The notes: a model not told the origin generated them from the sequence alone. Counted from the stretch's first letter, positions 50,810-59,643 are shown. The stretch is DNA of 64,000 nucleotides from Poriferisodalis sp965221945 (GCF_965221945.1 NZ_OZ244925.1:2232001-2296000), one strand, 5' to 3'. Made by a program: numbers and translations.

Positions 50810-50944
50810 GCGCGCGCCAGCCAGGCGCGGACTGACCTCGCACGCCGCCAACGACCGTCCGATCGCAGCCGGTCCGAACCCGGAAGCGACGGCGGGCGGC
50901 CAGATAATGTCGAGTGCGTCGCAGGGGAATCAGGGAGAACTGCC

Positions 50945-52123
50945 ATGGCCTACGTCGAGGACAGGATCATCCACGACGCGGACGCTCACACCATGGAGCC
51001 GCCCGAGTGGCTGGAGCCATTCGCATCCGCCGAGGTTGTCCGCTACGCCCTCGACCACTTCTCCATCGGCGACAACGAGAAGGCCCTCGCCGATATCGAG
51101 AAGGCCCGGGCTCGCCAGGCCGACCCTGAGTTCCGCGCCGGCGCCGCGGCCGAAGTGATGCTGCGCAAGAACTACATCGCACCCGGCGCCTGGGATCCGG
51201 CCGATCGTTCCCAAGCGCTCGACGATCTGGGGTTCTCCAGCCAACTCGTCTTCCCCTCCATGCCGAACACGCTCATCGAAGAGATGGAGCACCAAGCCGC
51301 GCCCGATCTCACCTACGCCACGGCAACGGCGGCAAACCGTGCCCAGATCGCGTTCTGCTCGGGCGATCCGCGCCTGCTGCCGGTGTGCTTCGTGCCGCTG
51401 CAATCGATCGAGCATGCGGGCCCGCACGCCCGCCAGGCCATCGAAGACGGTGCTGCGGCGCTGCTCATCCCCAACCGGATGCCCAAGCATCACGCCCACA
51501 GCCACATCGGCTTCGACCCGGTGTGGGCTGCGGCCCAAGAAGCCGGCATCCCGGTCGTCATGCATGTCGGCATCCCCGATCTGGTGATGCCGCCGCAGCA
51601 CCGCAACAACGGACTGGCGCCTGAGCCCGACTTCCACGGAGGCGGCGAGAACTTCCGCTCCGTGTCGTACATGGCGATCTGCGCCGCCCCGCTCCAAGCG
51701 CTGTCAATGCTGATCTTCGACGGGGTGCTCGAGCGTTTTCCTGCGTTGAAGATCGGCGTGATCGAGCTGGGAGCGGTGTGGCTGCCCGGCTTCTTGCGTC
51801 AGCTCGAGGCCGCGTTCGACGCCTTCGAACGGCACGAGCAGCGCTTGGGCAAGCTCAGCCTGCGCCCGTCGGAGTACGTCCGGCGCCAAGTGCGGGTCAC
51901 GCCGTACCCCACCGAACCCACCGGCTGGATCATCGAGAACTCAGATCCCGAGATCTGCATGTTCAGCTCCGATTTCCCCCACGTGGAGGGCGGCCGCAAC
52001 CCGCTCCGACGCTTCGACCGCGAAGTGGCACACCTGCCCGCCGACGTTCAGGAACGCTTCTTTCGGCTCAACTTCGAGGTCCTCATGGGCACGGCTGCCC
52101 ACGTACCGGCGGCCGCCGCCTAG
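50945..52123 (+). CDS. Amidohydrolase-2 family metal hydrolase/decarboxylase
   Basis: 392 residues, TIM-barrel metal enzyme like ACMSD and gamma-resorcylate decarboxylase. Metal ligands: DADAHTMEPPEW (Asp-x-His near residue 13), His in VVMHVGIPD near residue 195, and Asp in SSDFPHVEGG near residue 340. AGGGAGAA lies before ATG 50945. Such genes often accompany acyl-CoA and aromatic degradation clusters, which fits the block that follows. Substrate unknown. Confidence 0.88.
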   Translation: MAYVEDRIIHDADAHTMEPPEWLEPFASAEVVRYALDHFSIGDNEKALADIEKARARQADPEFRAGAAAEVMLRKNYIAPGAWDPADRSQALDDLGFSSQLVFPSMPNTLIEEMEHQAAPDLTYATATAANRAQIAFCSGDPRLLPVCFVPLQSIEHAGPHARQAIEDGAAALLIPNRMPKHHAHSHIGFDPVWAAAQEAGIPVVMHVGIPDLVMPPQHRNNGLAPEPDFHGGGENFRSVSYMAICAAPLQALSMLIFDGVLERFPALKIGVIELGAVWLPGFLRQLEAAFDAFERHEQRLGKLSLRPSEYVRRQVRVTPYPTEPTGWIIENSDPEICMFSSDFPHVEGGRNPLRRFDREVAHLPADVQERFFRLNFEVLMGTAAHVPAAAA

Positions 52124-52208
52124 CGGTCGGACATCTGGCAAGCCACGCAGCGATCGGGCAGCGGACGGGCAACTGGCAGGCATCGAGCCGGCCAGGCAGG
52201 GAGCAACT

Positions 52209-52544
52209 ATGGGAATCCGACTCGACAAACCGTGGCAACGGCTCGACGACGAGGCGATCGAAGCGCTGCCTTCGCAACTCGGCGTGTACCACGTGGCCGA
52301 TGCGGGCGGAACGGTGCTGTCGGTCGGCTACGCCGGTGCCCGTGAGCTGTTCGGCATGCAGTCCGCGCTCCGGCATGAAATGGAGCAGTTCGGCCCCGCT
52401 GCCACCCAATTCCGGTGCGAGTTCACGTCGAACTACCGCAGCCGCTGGGACGAGCTGCTGATGCTGCACCTCGCCGACCACGGCGAATTGCCCGAGCCCC
52501 AGCGGGATCAGGCGCAGCGCGTCGGTCGCCTCAGCCCTGCCTGA
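52209..52544 (+). CDS. Small GIY-YIG-like protein
   Basis: 111 residues, tentative. The order of landmarks GVYHVADAGGTVLSVGYAG (GIY and YIG-like), a helix with Arg (SALRHEM) and Glu in RWDELLMLHLADHG resembles the GIY-YIG nuclease fold, but the second motif is degenerate (SVG). It could be a non-nuclease relative. The cognate start has no strong ribosome site; AGGGAG lies about ten bases upstream. It follows the amidohydrolase gene and precedes repeat element copy 3. Confidence 0.5.
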   Translation: MGIRLDKPWQRLDDEAIEALPSQLGVYHVADAGGTVLSVGYAGARELFGMQSALRHEMEQFGPAATQFRCEFTSNYRSRWDELLMLHLADHGELPEPQRDQAQRVGRLSPA

Positions 52545-52556
52545 ATTGCGCCGCTG

Positions 52557-52770
52557 GGCTGGTCAGATAGGTGCTGGTCAGACATGGGGCCGCACGGATA
52601 GGTGACGTCTCGGAAAGTTGCTGTCACGCCTTCTGTGTGCAAATTTGCCGTCTGTGGCGGCATTTCTGCGCAAAGTCCAGACCGTCGGGGCTGCTGGGCG
52701 TCGCCGCCCATCCGCTAAGGCTCTAGGCGGTGGCCAGGCAGGTGCTGGCCAGGCAGGTGCTGGTCAGATA
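52557..52770. repeat. 15-bp tandem repeat units on both sides of element copy 3
   Basis: The unit is GGTGCTGGTCAGATA with variants. Two units lie left of the element (52557-52569 shortened, 52570-52584) and two full plus one shortened lie right of it (52729-52770). The right units run through the stop codon of the CaiB gene. It looks as if a pre-existing array was split by insertion, though duplication after insertion is also possible. Confidence 0.75.
52586..52724 (+). repeat. MITE/REP-like element, copy 3
   Basis: 139 bp, same length and orientation as copy 1, with inverted ends ACGGATAGG (52594-52602) and CCCATCCGC (52707-52715). Each carries one change from the other copies. The internal hairpin core is nearly identical to copy 1. 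It lies between the convergent GIY-YIG-like and CaiB genes. Confidence 0.92.
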
Positions 52771-53960
52771 ACGCCGTCAGCGGCCAGCGCCGCCAGATCG
52801 TCAGCGTCAAGGCCGCAGAACTCGCTGTACACCGCCTCGTTGTCGGCGCCGACTGATCGGCTCTCGGTGAGGGACCGCATCTCGGAATCGTGCCAACGCA
52901 TCGGGCTGTGCGGCAGCGGGATCTCACCGAGCCCGTCGTGCTCGGTCCACTGCAGGAAGCCGCGCTCGTTCAGGTGGTCGTCATACACGATCTCGGGCAG
53001 ATCTCGGACCTCGGCGATGGGCACCCCGGCGCTGGACAATGCCGCAGCCACTTCGGCCCGGGGCCGCTTCGACGTCCAACTCGACACCAGCTCGTCCACT
53101 TCGTCCATCCGAGCTGCTCGGTCCCCATTGCGGCGGTAGCGCTCATCGTCAACCAGATCCGCTCGTCCGATCACTTCGAGCACCGAGCGCCAGTGGCGGT
53201 CGGCTGCGGCGATGAGAGCGATGTGCCCATCGCTGCATGAGTACACGTTCGAGGGCGCCACGCTCATCGCGGCATTGCGATTGCCGGTTCGCTCAGACGT
53301 GCCGCGCAAGTGCCAGGACTGCAGCGAGGTCGTAAGCGTGAAGTAGGCGGCCTCGGCCATCGAGGTCGACACCATGCGGCCCTCTCCGGTGCGTTGCGCC
53401 TCGAACAGCGCCGTCACCACCGCCCCGTACAGATGCGATCCGCCCAGGAAGTCCACGAACGCAGCGCCGGCCTTGGTCGGAGGCTGATCGGGAAAGCCGG
53501 TGATGCTCATCGAGCCCATGTGTGCCTGCACTGTCAGGTCCATGGCTGTTCGCTGCGAATCCGGTCCGTCGAGGCCGTAGCCGCTGGCCTGCGCGAACAC
53601 GAGCCGCGGGTTGGTCTCCCACAGGGTGGATGCGTCGATGCCCAGCCGTTCCGGCACGCCCGGAGCGAAGTTGCACAGGACCGCGTCGGCGGCCGTTGCG
53701 AGCCGCAGAAACAACTCGCGGCCACGAGGCGGCTTGAGATTGAGCGAAACGGCCTCCTTGGCGGAATTGAGCATGGCGTATGGCAGCGAATGGAGGCGCG
53801 ACCGCAGCGCCTCCCCGCGCACGGGCTCCACCTTGATGACCCGAGCTCCGGACATCGCCAGCAGGAAACCGGCGTAGGGCCCCTGGTAAATCTGCCCGAG
53901 GTCCAGCACCGTGATGCCCTCGAGGGGCAGCGGGCGGGATGGCCCGTCTGCTTCGGTCAC
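52764..53960 (-). CDS. CaiB/BaiF family CoA-transferase
   Basis: 398 residues, class III CoA-transferase. LEGITVLDLGQIYQGPYAGFLLAMSGARVIKVEPVRGE at the N-terminus and FAQASGYG are family patterns. STSMAEAAYF near residue 210 and VRDLPEIVYDDHL, ERGFL complete them. The first gene-end of a minus-strand block: its ATG overlaps the stop of the acyl-CoA dehydrogenase gene upstream (ATGA), so they are co-translated. It likely activates a carboxylic acid for the dehydrogenase. Confidence 0.92.
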   Translation of the reverse strand: MTEADGPSRPLPLEGITVLDLGQIYQGPYAGFLLAMSGARVIKVEPVRGEALRSRLHSLPYAMLNSAKEAVSLNLKPPRGRELFLRLATAADAVLCNFAPGVPERLGIDASTLWETNPRLVFAQASGYGLDGPDSQRTAMDLTVQAHMGSMSITGFPDQPPTKAGAAFVDFLGGSHLYGAVVTALFEAQRTGEGRMVSTSMAEAAYFTLTTSLQSWHLRGTSERTGNRNAAMSVAPSNVYSCSDGHIALIAAADRHWRSVLEVIGRADLVDDERYRRNGDRAARMDEVDELVSSWTSKRPRAEVAAALSSAGVPIAEVRDLPEIVYDDHLNERGFLQWTEHDGLGEIPLPHSPMRWHDSEMRSLTESRSVGADNEAVYSEFCGLDADDLAALAADGVI

Positions 53961-55123
53961 TTGAAGCTGCCGCCGAGGATGTCGCGGGCCATGATCAGCC
54001 GTTGCACCTCGCTGGGGCCTTCGCCAATCCGGCGTATGCGCAGCTCCCGGTACCAGCGCTCAAGCGGCAGGTCCTTGGTCACCCCGATGCCGCCGTGAAT
54101 CTGGATGCAACGGTCCACCACTCGCCCGGCAGCCTCGGAGGCAACGAGCTTGGCCATAGCCGCTTCAGTGCGGAACCGCTCGCCCCGATCGGCCTTCTGC
54201 GCGGCTTCGAGCACGCACCAGCGCCCGTGGCGAATGTCGATCTCGTTGTCCACGATCATCCACTGGATCGCCTGCTTTTCGGCCAGCACCGAACCGAACG
54301 CCTCGCGGCTGCGGGCCCATTCGATCGCCATTTCCTGCGCCATGATCGCCGGGCCCAAGCAGCCGGCCGCGTACGGGATGCGCTGGCGGCTCAGCCGGTC
54401 GTTGGCGATGCCGAAACCGCCGTTCACCTCGCCGAGCACCCGGTCTTCGGGCACCCGCATGTCGACGAACTCGAGCTCAGTGGCATAGCGGGTGGCCCGC
54501 AGCGTGTGAACCACCCGGCGAACGTTGAATCCTGGGGTGTCGGTGTCGACGATGAACGCTGTCACGCCGTTGCGTCCCGGATCGTCGGACGTCCGGGCGA
54601 ATAGCAGCGCGTAGTCAGCCTTGTCGGCGCCGGAAATGAACAGCTTCGAGCCGTTCAGCACCCATTCGTCGCCGTCCTTGAAGCCCCGGGTGCGGATGGC
54701 TCGACCCGGATCGGAGCCGCCCGACGGCTCGGTGAGGGCGAAACAGGCCGTCTTCTCGCCGCGCAGGGTCGGGTACAGCCACCGTTCCTTCTGCTCGTCA
54801 GTGGCCTCGTAGAGCTGCGCCAGTCCTGCGCCGCCGAACACGCCGTAGCACGGGTTGTAGAGCCCTGCCCGGTGCTTGGACATCTCGATGGCCATGAGCG
54901 CCCGGGTGGTGGTGTCAAGGCCCGGGCCGCCGTATTCGGCCGGAATATCGAGCCCGTAGAAGCCCATGTCGCGGGTCATCTGCGTCAGCCGGGCGTCGTC
55001 GTCGGGCGCCAGTTCGCCGGCGTCGGGGTCGAGGTCGGCTTCAAGGGGAATGATTTCGCTCTCTACAAAGCGCCGAACGGTCTCGACGATCATCGCCTGT
55101 TCGTCACTCATGGAGAAATCCAC
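53957..55123 (-). CDS. Acyl-CoA dehydrogenase
   Basis: 388 residues. FAD-dependent alpha,beta-dehydrogenation of an acyl-CoA. CFALTEPSGGSDPG near residue 120 (FAD/substrate signature), NGSKLFISGADKADYALL, then the C-terminal RWYRELRIRRIGEGPSEVQRL with QIHGGIGVT shortly before; the catalytic base is expected in this last region as Glu. GTG 55123 is chosen because it gives MDFSMSDEQ, the conserved family start; an ATG four codons in is possible. Coupled to the CaiB gene. Confidence 0.93.
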   Translation of the reverse strand: MDFSMSDEQAMIVETVRRFVESEIIPLEADLDPDAGELAPDDDARLTQMTRDMGFYGLDIPAEYGGPGLDTTTRALMAIEMSKHRAGLYNPCYGVFGGAGLAQLYEATDEQKERWLYPTLRGEKTACFALTEPSGGSDPGRAIRTRGFKDGDEWVLNGSKLFISGADKADYALLFARTSDDPGRNGVTAFIVDTDTPGFNVRRVVHTLRATRYATELEFVDMRVPEDRVLGEVNGGFGIANDRLSRQRIPYAAGCLGPAIMAQEMAIEWARSREAFGSVLAEKQAIQWMIVDNEIDIRHGRWCVLEAAQKADRGERFRTEAAMAKLVASEAAGRVVDRCIQIHGGIGVTKDLPLERWYRELRIRRIGEGPSEVQRLIMARDILGGSFK

Positions 55124-55213
55124 GCCCCGCCCCCGCGTCTCGATCGTTTCGTGTCGGCGCTCGATGCTAGGTCTCTGGCCGCCACGGGACCTGTTGGCGC
55201 CGATCGCATTCCG

Positions 55214-55363
55214 CTGCGGAGGCGGCAGGGCCCTCTGCTCCGGGAATCCAGCAGAACTCAGGTCCGCACGAGGCCACATTCCTCTTAGCAGTCTGTCTGC
55301 GCTTCGATTCAACGCGGACTGGCATTGGTTCCAACCTCGCAGAGTCCCCTGCCGCCTCCGCAG
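55214..55363. repeat. 150-bp structure with perfect 17-bp inverted arms
   Basis: CTGCGGAGGCGGCAGGG (55214-55230) is matched exactly by its reverse complement at 55347-55363, and a further CTCTGC pairs inside. The interior of ~115 bases has no ORF. It occupies a 271-base gap in an otherwise tightly packed minus-strand gene block, unlike the three copies of the other element. MITE remnant, long terminator or structured RNA are possible. Confidence 0.75.
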
Positions 55364-55394
55364 CTATGGCATCTGTGCCGAGCCGCCTATGTGC

Positions 55395-56360
55395 TCAGGC
55401 CGGCGACCAGGCCAACTGAGCGAATGCGGGTGCGACGACGAGTCGGTCTCCCACGGTCACCGACAAATCAACGCTGAAGCCGGCATCGTCGACGGTGCCG
55501 ATCGTGCCAGCGCAAATCACCGTGTTGCCGGCTAGGACGGGGGCTCGATTTCGGTAGGCCAGGCGGGTGAGGCGGGCGCCCGGTCCGCAGTAGCGCAGGA
55601 CGCACTCGGCCAGCAGGGCCCCGAGCATCTGGCCGTCCATCAGCGGAGCCGGTGCGCCCAATCGGTGGGCGTGTGCGGGGTCGTAGTGAAGCCGGTGCCA
55701 ATCCCAGGTCGCTGCGCCGTAAGCGACCATGTCGGGCAGTTCGATGTGGCGGTTCAGCGGCGGAATCTCGGTGCCGACGTTCGGCCACTCCCCCGGCGTC
55801 AGCTGCTCGGCGTGGGGAACGCTGGCCTCGGGTTCGCCCGGGGCTGCGGTGGCCTGCGCATCTGGGGCTGCCGCCTCAGGTTGTGCGGACCCGAGCGGAC
55901 GGAAGATCATCGTCTCGGCGTTTGTCGCCAGGAGATCGTCATTGGCCGTGTACGCGGCCTCGGCGGTCACGAACAACAGCGGATCGCCTTCCCGATCGCG
56001 CCGCTCAGTCGCATCGACGAGCGTCCACGTGGTGCTGATCACGTCGTCGAAGCGGGCAGGCCGGAGGAACTGGTAGTCGTTGCCGCCCCGGAACATCGCG
56101 CACGGCAGCGGCAGCGGCAGCTCCCAGGTGTGGCCGAGGTACGAGTTCCCATCTGGCGCCGAGCGGCCCGTCAGCTGCGCCGTCTCGCAGATGAGCGTCG
56201 GCGGCGCCTCGTCGCGCCACCGCTCGGGGTCAGCTCCGATGGCCAGGGCGAAGTAGCGGATCGAAGCCCGGCTGAGCGGCTCCGGTGCGACATAGGTCAC
56301 GGAGGTGCCGAGCATCGCTCGCACCTCCTCGGTCAGCAGTTGAGTCATGCGGCCGGTCAT
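55395..56360 (-). CDS. Fused double MaoC dehydratase (HadA-HadB-like)
   Basis: 321 residues. The N-terminal FAS1-type hot dog (PLSRASIRYFALAIGADPERWRD, FRGGNDYQFLRPARFDD, residues ~20-130) and an Ala/Pro linker (~150-180) lead to the C-terminal MaoC hot dog (WDWHRLHYDPAHAHRLGAPAPLMDGQ, residues ~215-245). In the window's earlier locus the same two domains are separate genes (23375-24338). It would hydrate the enoyl-CoA made by the dehydrogenase. ATG 56360 follows the RidA-like stop by eight bases. Confidence 0.88.
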   Translation of the reverse strand: MTGRMTQLLTEEVRAMLGTSVTYVAPEPLSRASIRYFALAIGADPERWRDEAPPTLICETAQLTGRSAPDGNSYLGHTWELPLPLPCAMFRGGNDYQFLRPARFDDVISTTWTLVDATERRDREGDPLLFVTAEAAYTANDDLLATNAETMIFRPLGSAQPEAAAPDAQATAAPGEPEASVPHAEQLTPGEWPNVGTEIPPLNRHIELPDMVAYGAATWDWHRLHYDPAHAHRLGAPAPLMDGQMLGALLAECVLRYCGPGARLTRLAYRNRAPVLAGNTVICAGTIGTVDDAGFSVDLSVTVGDRLVVAPAFAQLAWSPA

Positions 56361-56368
56361 GCCCCGGC

Positions 56369-57493
56369 TCAGGGCATCGACGCGATGGCTTCTACCTCGA
56401 TCAGCCATCTGCGACTCAGCAGCCCCGACACCACCACGCCGGTCGAAGCGGGGAACGGCCGCCCGAGCACACTCTGGCGCACCTCCCCGACAGCGCGATA
56501 CCCGTCGACGCCGTCCGGCGTCACGTACTCGACGGTCTTGACGAGGTTGTCGATAGAAGTGCCGGCCATCTCGCAGATCGTGGCGATCTCGCCGTACACG
56601 AACTCGGCCTGGCCGCCGATGTCGCCCTCGGCCACGGTCTCGCCCGCCGACATGTTGAAGGCTGTCGTACCGGAGATGAACAGCAGTCCGCCGGCCTCTA
56701 CGGCGGGGCTGAACGTCAGTGACGAGTACACCTCGGCCTGGTAGGGCACGACCGTCTTTGGGTGGGCAGATGCCCACACGTCGAGCGCGACAAGCGCATC
56801 GGAATGGGGCAGTTCGGGCATCAGCAACCCGGTCGAAGACGGGAATTGCGGTCCGAGAAGCCGCCGACGCGCCTCGCCCGTGTCGTTGTACTGGCGGCGG
56901 GTGGCCGGTGTGGTCTGCTGGACCACACGCACCACGTGCGACAGATCCATGCCGTGACGCTCGAGCCGTCGTCCGGCCTCTTCGAGCGCCCATTCGCACT
57001 GGCCGACGAAGTCGCCGGGCAGCACCACGCTGCCATCGTCGTCGACCGGCAAGACCTGCGGAATGTGGACCAGGCCATCAACTTGGCCGGCCACCACCTC
57101 TACCTCGACGAGTGCCTCTGGCCGCACCAGCGCTTCCACGATGAACGTGGAGGGACGCACGCCGCCGACCGTCGAACCCAGGCTGTGGGGTCGTTCGCCT
57201 GCGATCACATCACGCTCAGGTGCGCCGGCCACAGTGATGTACTCGGTGACCTCGGTGCACGCACTGATGTCTCGACCGGCCGCGTCAAGCACGGCTTCTA
57301 CCTTGGCCCAGCACACGCTGGCCTGTTCGGCCCCGTCGCCTCGCACTGAGACCCGGCCCGTCTCGGCGTCGTACGCACCGGCGGTATGGCCCGCCAGCCA
57401 CGCAGCACCTGCGGCCTCGATGCCCTGTGAGAACGAATAGCGGCTGGTGTCCAACCACGGGAAGGGCTCCGGGGCGATCTCCTTCCGGGACAT
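56369..57493 (-). CDS. Two-domain RidA-like protein
   Basis: 374 residues with two YjgF/RidA domains in tandem: N-terminal about residues 10-130 (SFSQGIEAAGAAWLAGHTAGAYD) and C-terminal about 240-370 (FSPAVEAGGLLFISGTTAF, EIATICEMAGTSIDNLVKTVEYVTPDG). A middle region (150-235) resembles a further degenerate unit (ECALEEAGRRLERHGMDL-like), so it may be a triple. Function unknown; RidA-like proteins occur often in acyl-CoA operons. ATG 57493 is preferred over 57517; GAGGAG lies ten bases before it. Confidence 0.75.
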   Translation of the reverse strand: MSRKEIAPEPFPWLDTSRYSFSQGIEAAGAAWLAGHTAGAYDAETGRVSVRGDGAEQASVCWAKVEAVLDAAGRDISACTEVTEYITVAGAPERDVIAGERPHSLGSTVGGVRPSTFIVEALVRPEALVEVEVVAGQVDGLVHIPQVLPVDDDGSVVLPGDFVGQCEWALEEAGRRLERHGMDLSHVVRVVQQTTPATRRQYNDTGEARRRLLGPQFPSSTGLLMPELPHSDALVALDVWASAHPKTVVPYQAEVYSSLTFSPAVEAGGLLFISGTTAFNMSAGETVAEGDIGGQAEFVYGEIATICEMAGTSIDNLVKTVEYVTPDGVDGYRAVGEVRQSVLGRPFPASTGVVVSGLLSRRWLIEVEAIASMP

Positions 57494-57657
57494 AGTGTGT
57501 GAACTCCTCGTGCACATGCGACGGCGCTGCCGCTGCCGTTCACACTCTGTCTAGTGCGCGCAAGCGTTCCGCGCTAGGACGGTTGGTGCGGTTGTCGCAC
57601 GATATTGGGCTCGGCCGTGCCGGGACTGGCTGGCAGCCCCGCTCGCCGCCGTGCGAA

Positions 57658-58446
57658 TCAGTTGCCGGTGAAGTTGGGTGCGCGCCGCTCCACGAACGCT
57701 GCGATGCCCTCGCGCCCGTCGTGGGTGCGCATTGCGGCGGTGATCGTGGTGCCCTCGACCTCGCCGGCCTGCTCCAGCGGAGTGTCGAAGCCTTCGTACA
57801 CGATGCGCTTGGCGTGCCCGAGCGCCCATGCCGGGCCGTCTGCGAGCGACTGGGCCAGCTCGGCGGTGGCCGAATCGACTTCGTCGTCGGGCACCACACG
57901 GTTCACGATGCCCCACTGCTCGGCCTCGATCGCGCTGAGCGTGCGGTTCGTGAGCGTCAGATCGAGCATGCGGCGAACGCCGATGTGGCGGGCGAGGAAA
58001 TAGGTGGATGTGCCGTCGGGAGTGACCCCGGCCCGTGTGTAGGCCATGGTGAAACGGGACGACTCGCCCGCCACCACGAGGTCGAATGCACTCACGATGG
58101 ACATGCCGGCGCCGCCTGCCGCACCGCCCACGCCGGCGACGAATGGCTTAGGCACTCGGTTCATCTTGTAGATGGCGCCGTGAAAGTCGACGAGCATGTC
58201 GGAGGCAAGCTTGGGCAAACCGTCGCCAGCAGCATAAAACTCCTTGAGGTCGCCGCCGGCGCAGAACACCCGGCCTTCGGCGGTGACTGACACGGCCTTC
58301 ACGGCGTCGTCCCACTCGATGTCGAGCATCACGGACCGCAGCTCGCGCGAGAACTGCGGGTTGACGGCGTTGGCGCCCTCGGGACGGTTGAACCGCACGT
58401 GTGCGACGCCGTCACGCACCTCGTAGGTAATCGTTGACAGGTCCAT
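57658..58446 (-). CDS. Enoyl-CoA hydratase/isomerase family protein
   Basis: 262 residues. Crotonase fold with VRFNRPEGANAVN, oxyanion hole AEGRVFCAGGDLKEFY near residue 60, VAGVGGAAGGAGMSIVSAFDLVVA near residue 105, and the tail GIAAFVERRAPNF. The C-terminal region TLTNRTLSAIEAEQWGIVNRVV is typical. Fits the second or third step of the surrounding acyl-CoA block. ATG start after AGGAGCAACT. Confidence 0.92.
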   Translation of the reverse strand: MDLSTITYEVRDGVAHVRFNRPEGANAVNPQFSRELRSVMLDIEWDDAVKAVSVTAEGRVFCAGGDLKEFYAAGDGLPKLASDMLVDFHGAIYKMNRVPKPFVAGVGGAAGGAGMSIVSAFDLVVAGESSRFTMAYTRAGVTPDGTSTYFLARHIGVRRMLDLTLTNRTLSAIEAEQWGIVNRVVPDDEVDSATAELAQSLADGPAWALGHAKRIVYEGFDTPLEQAGEVEGTTITAAMRTHDGREGIAAFVERRAPNFTGN

Positions 58447-58512
58447 AGTTGCTCCTCTTGCTTTTGCGCGGGTGCTCGGGAGACTACGCGGCTTGGCGGT
58501 GGGTCGACCGGC

Positions 58513-59499
58513 CTAGCGCCGGGCTGCTGGCGCGAGCTCGCGGGCGGCCTGGACGGGGTCGATGCCGCCAAAAGGCATGATCGAGATAGCCGAGACATCA
58601 ACGCCGTTGGCGTGATAGCGGTCGATGTGCTCCCGGCACGCTTCTGGGGGGCCGTGAACCAGCAGTTCGTCGACGAGGTCGTCGTCGATGACTTCGAGGG
58701 CGCCCTTACGGTCGCCCTCGGACCAGCGTTCCCACATGGCAGCGAGAAGCTCTCCGCGGCCGAGCCAGCGGTGGAACTCGGCATAGACCGGAACGTTCAG
58801 ATATGCAGCGATCGCTCGCCGGAAGCCCCCTCGTACGACGTCAGCATCAGGATTCGGGCACACGAAGATGCGTGCGATGACTTCCTTGCCTTCGCCGCCC
58901 TCGTCGACGTATGGACGGACGGTTGTGACATCGTCGGCTGAGAGCCAGTTGAGGATGGCGCCGTCGCCCTCGGCGCCTGCCAGCCGGAGCATGCCGGGCC
59001 GCAGGGCTGCCAGCAGGATCGGGGGCTGGATCTCGGGTGGACGGCCGAGGCGGAAGCCCTGGATCTCGAAGGTGTCGTAGGACTCGCTGATCCTCTCGCC
59101 GGTGAGGGCCTGGCGCAGGAACCGGGCGGTGTCCCGGGTGCGCTTGAAGGGCTCGTCGAAGGGGATGCCGTTCCAGCGCTCGACAATGACGTTGGAGGAG
59201 GCGCCGATGCCCATGGCGAAGCGGCCTGGTGCGGCCTCGCACATGGCTGCTGTCTGCTGGGCCAGCAGTGCCGGACCACGGGTGAAGGCGGGAATGATGG
59301 CGATGCCGAGGCGCACATCGGGCACCCATTGCGAGGCCAGCAGCAGTGGCGTGAAGCCGTCGGTGCCGTCGGCTTCAGAGCTCCAGAACTCGGTGTAGCC
59401 GAGGTCGGCAAACTCGCGATAGAGGTCGGCTTGAGTGTGAAGCGGTTCGCCGAAGGGGACGGTGATGCCGTAGCGCCAGTCGTGTTGATGATCGGTCAC
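58513..59499 (-). CDS. LLM-class F420-dependent oxidoreductase
   Basis: 328 residues, similar to the LLM gene at 21611. Landmarks: WRYGITVPFGEP at the start, FADLGYTEFWSSEADGTDGF, LGIAIIPAFTRGPALLAQQTAAMCEAAPGRFAMGIGASSNVIVERWNG, IQGFRLGR. GTG 59499 begins the similarity; the open frame 45 codons further has none. It ends the minus-strand block and is divergent from the small ORF and the thiolase gene. Probably F420-linked. Confidence 0.87.
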   Translation of the reverse strand: MTDHQHDWRYGITVPFGEPLHTQADLYREFADLGYTEFWSSEADGTDGFTPLLLASQWVPDVRLGIAIIPAFTRGPALLAQQTAAMCEAAPGRFAMGIGASSNVIVERWNGIPFDEPFKRTRDTARFLRQALTGERISESYDTFEIQGFRLGRPPEIQPPILLAALRPGMLRLAGAEGDGAILNWLSADDVTTVRPYVDEGGEGKEVIARIFVCPNPDADVVRGGFRRAIAAYLNVPVYAEFHRWLGRGELLAAMWERWSEGDRKGALEVIDDDLVDELLVHGPPEACREHIDRYHANGVDVSAISIMPFGGIDPVQAARELAPAARR

Positions 59500-59643
59500 G
59501 GCGCGCAGGCTAGTGAGGTGGGCTGAGGCGAGTCTGCGAGTGAATCGGTGGGGCGAGTCTGCGAGACGGTTCGCGGGCCGTGCGGCGCGGTGTTCGACGG
59601 CCCGGATGGCTTTGCTGTAACACCCCCTGTCCACACTGGGTAC

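Noticed and set aside
50870..50930. GATAAT as a -10 promoter for the amidohydrolase gene
   Set aside because: No matching -35 at 16-18 bases; too weak to list as a promoter.
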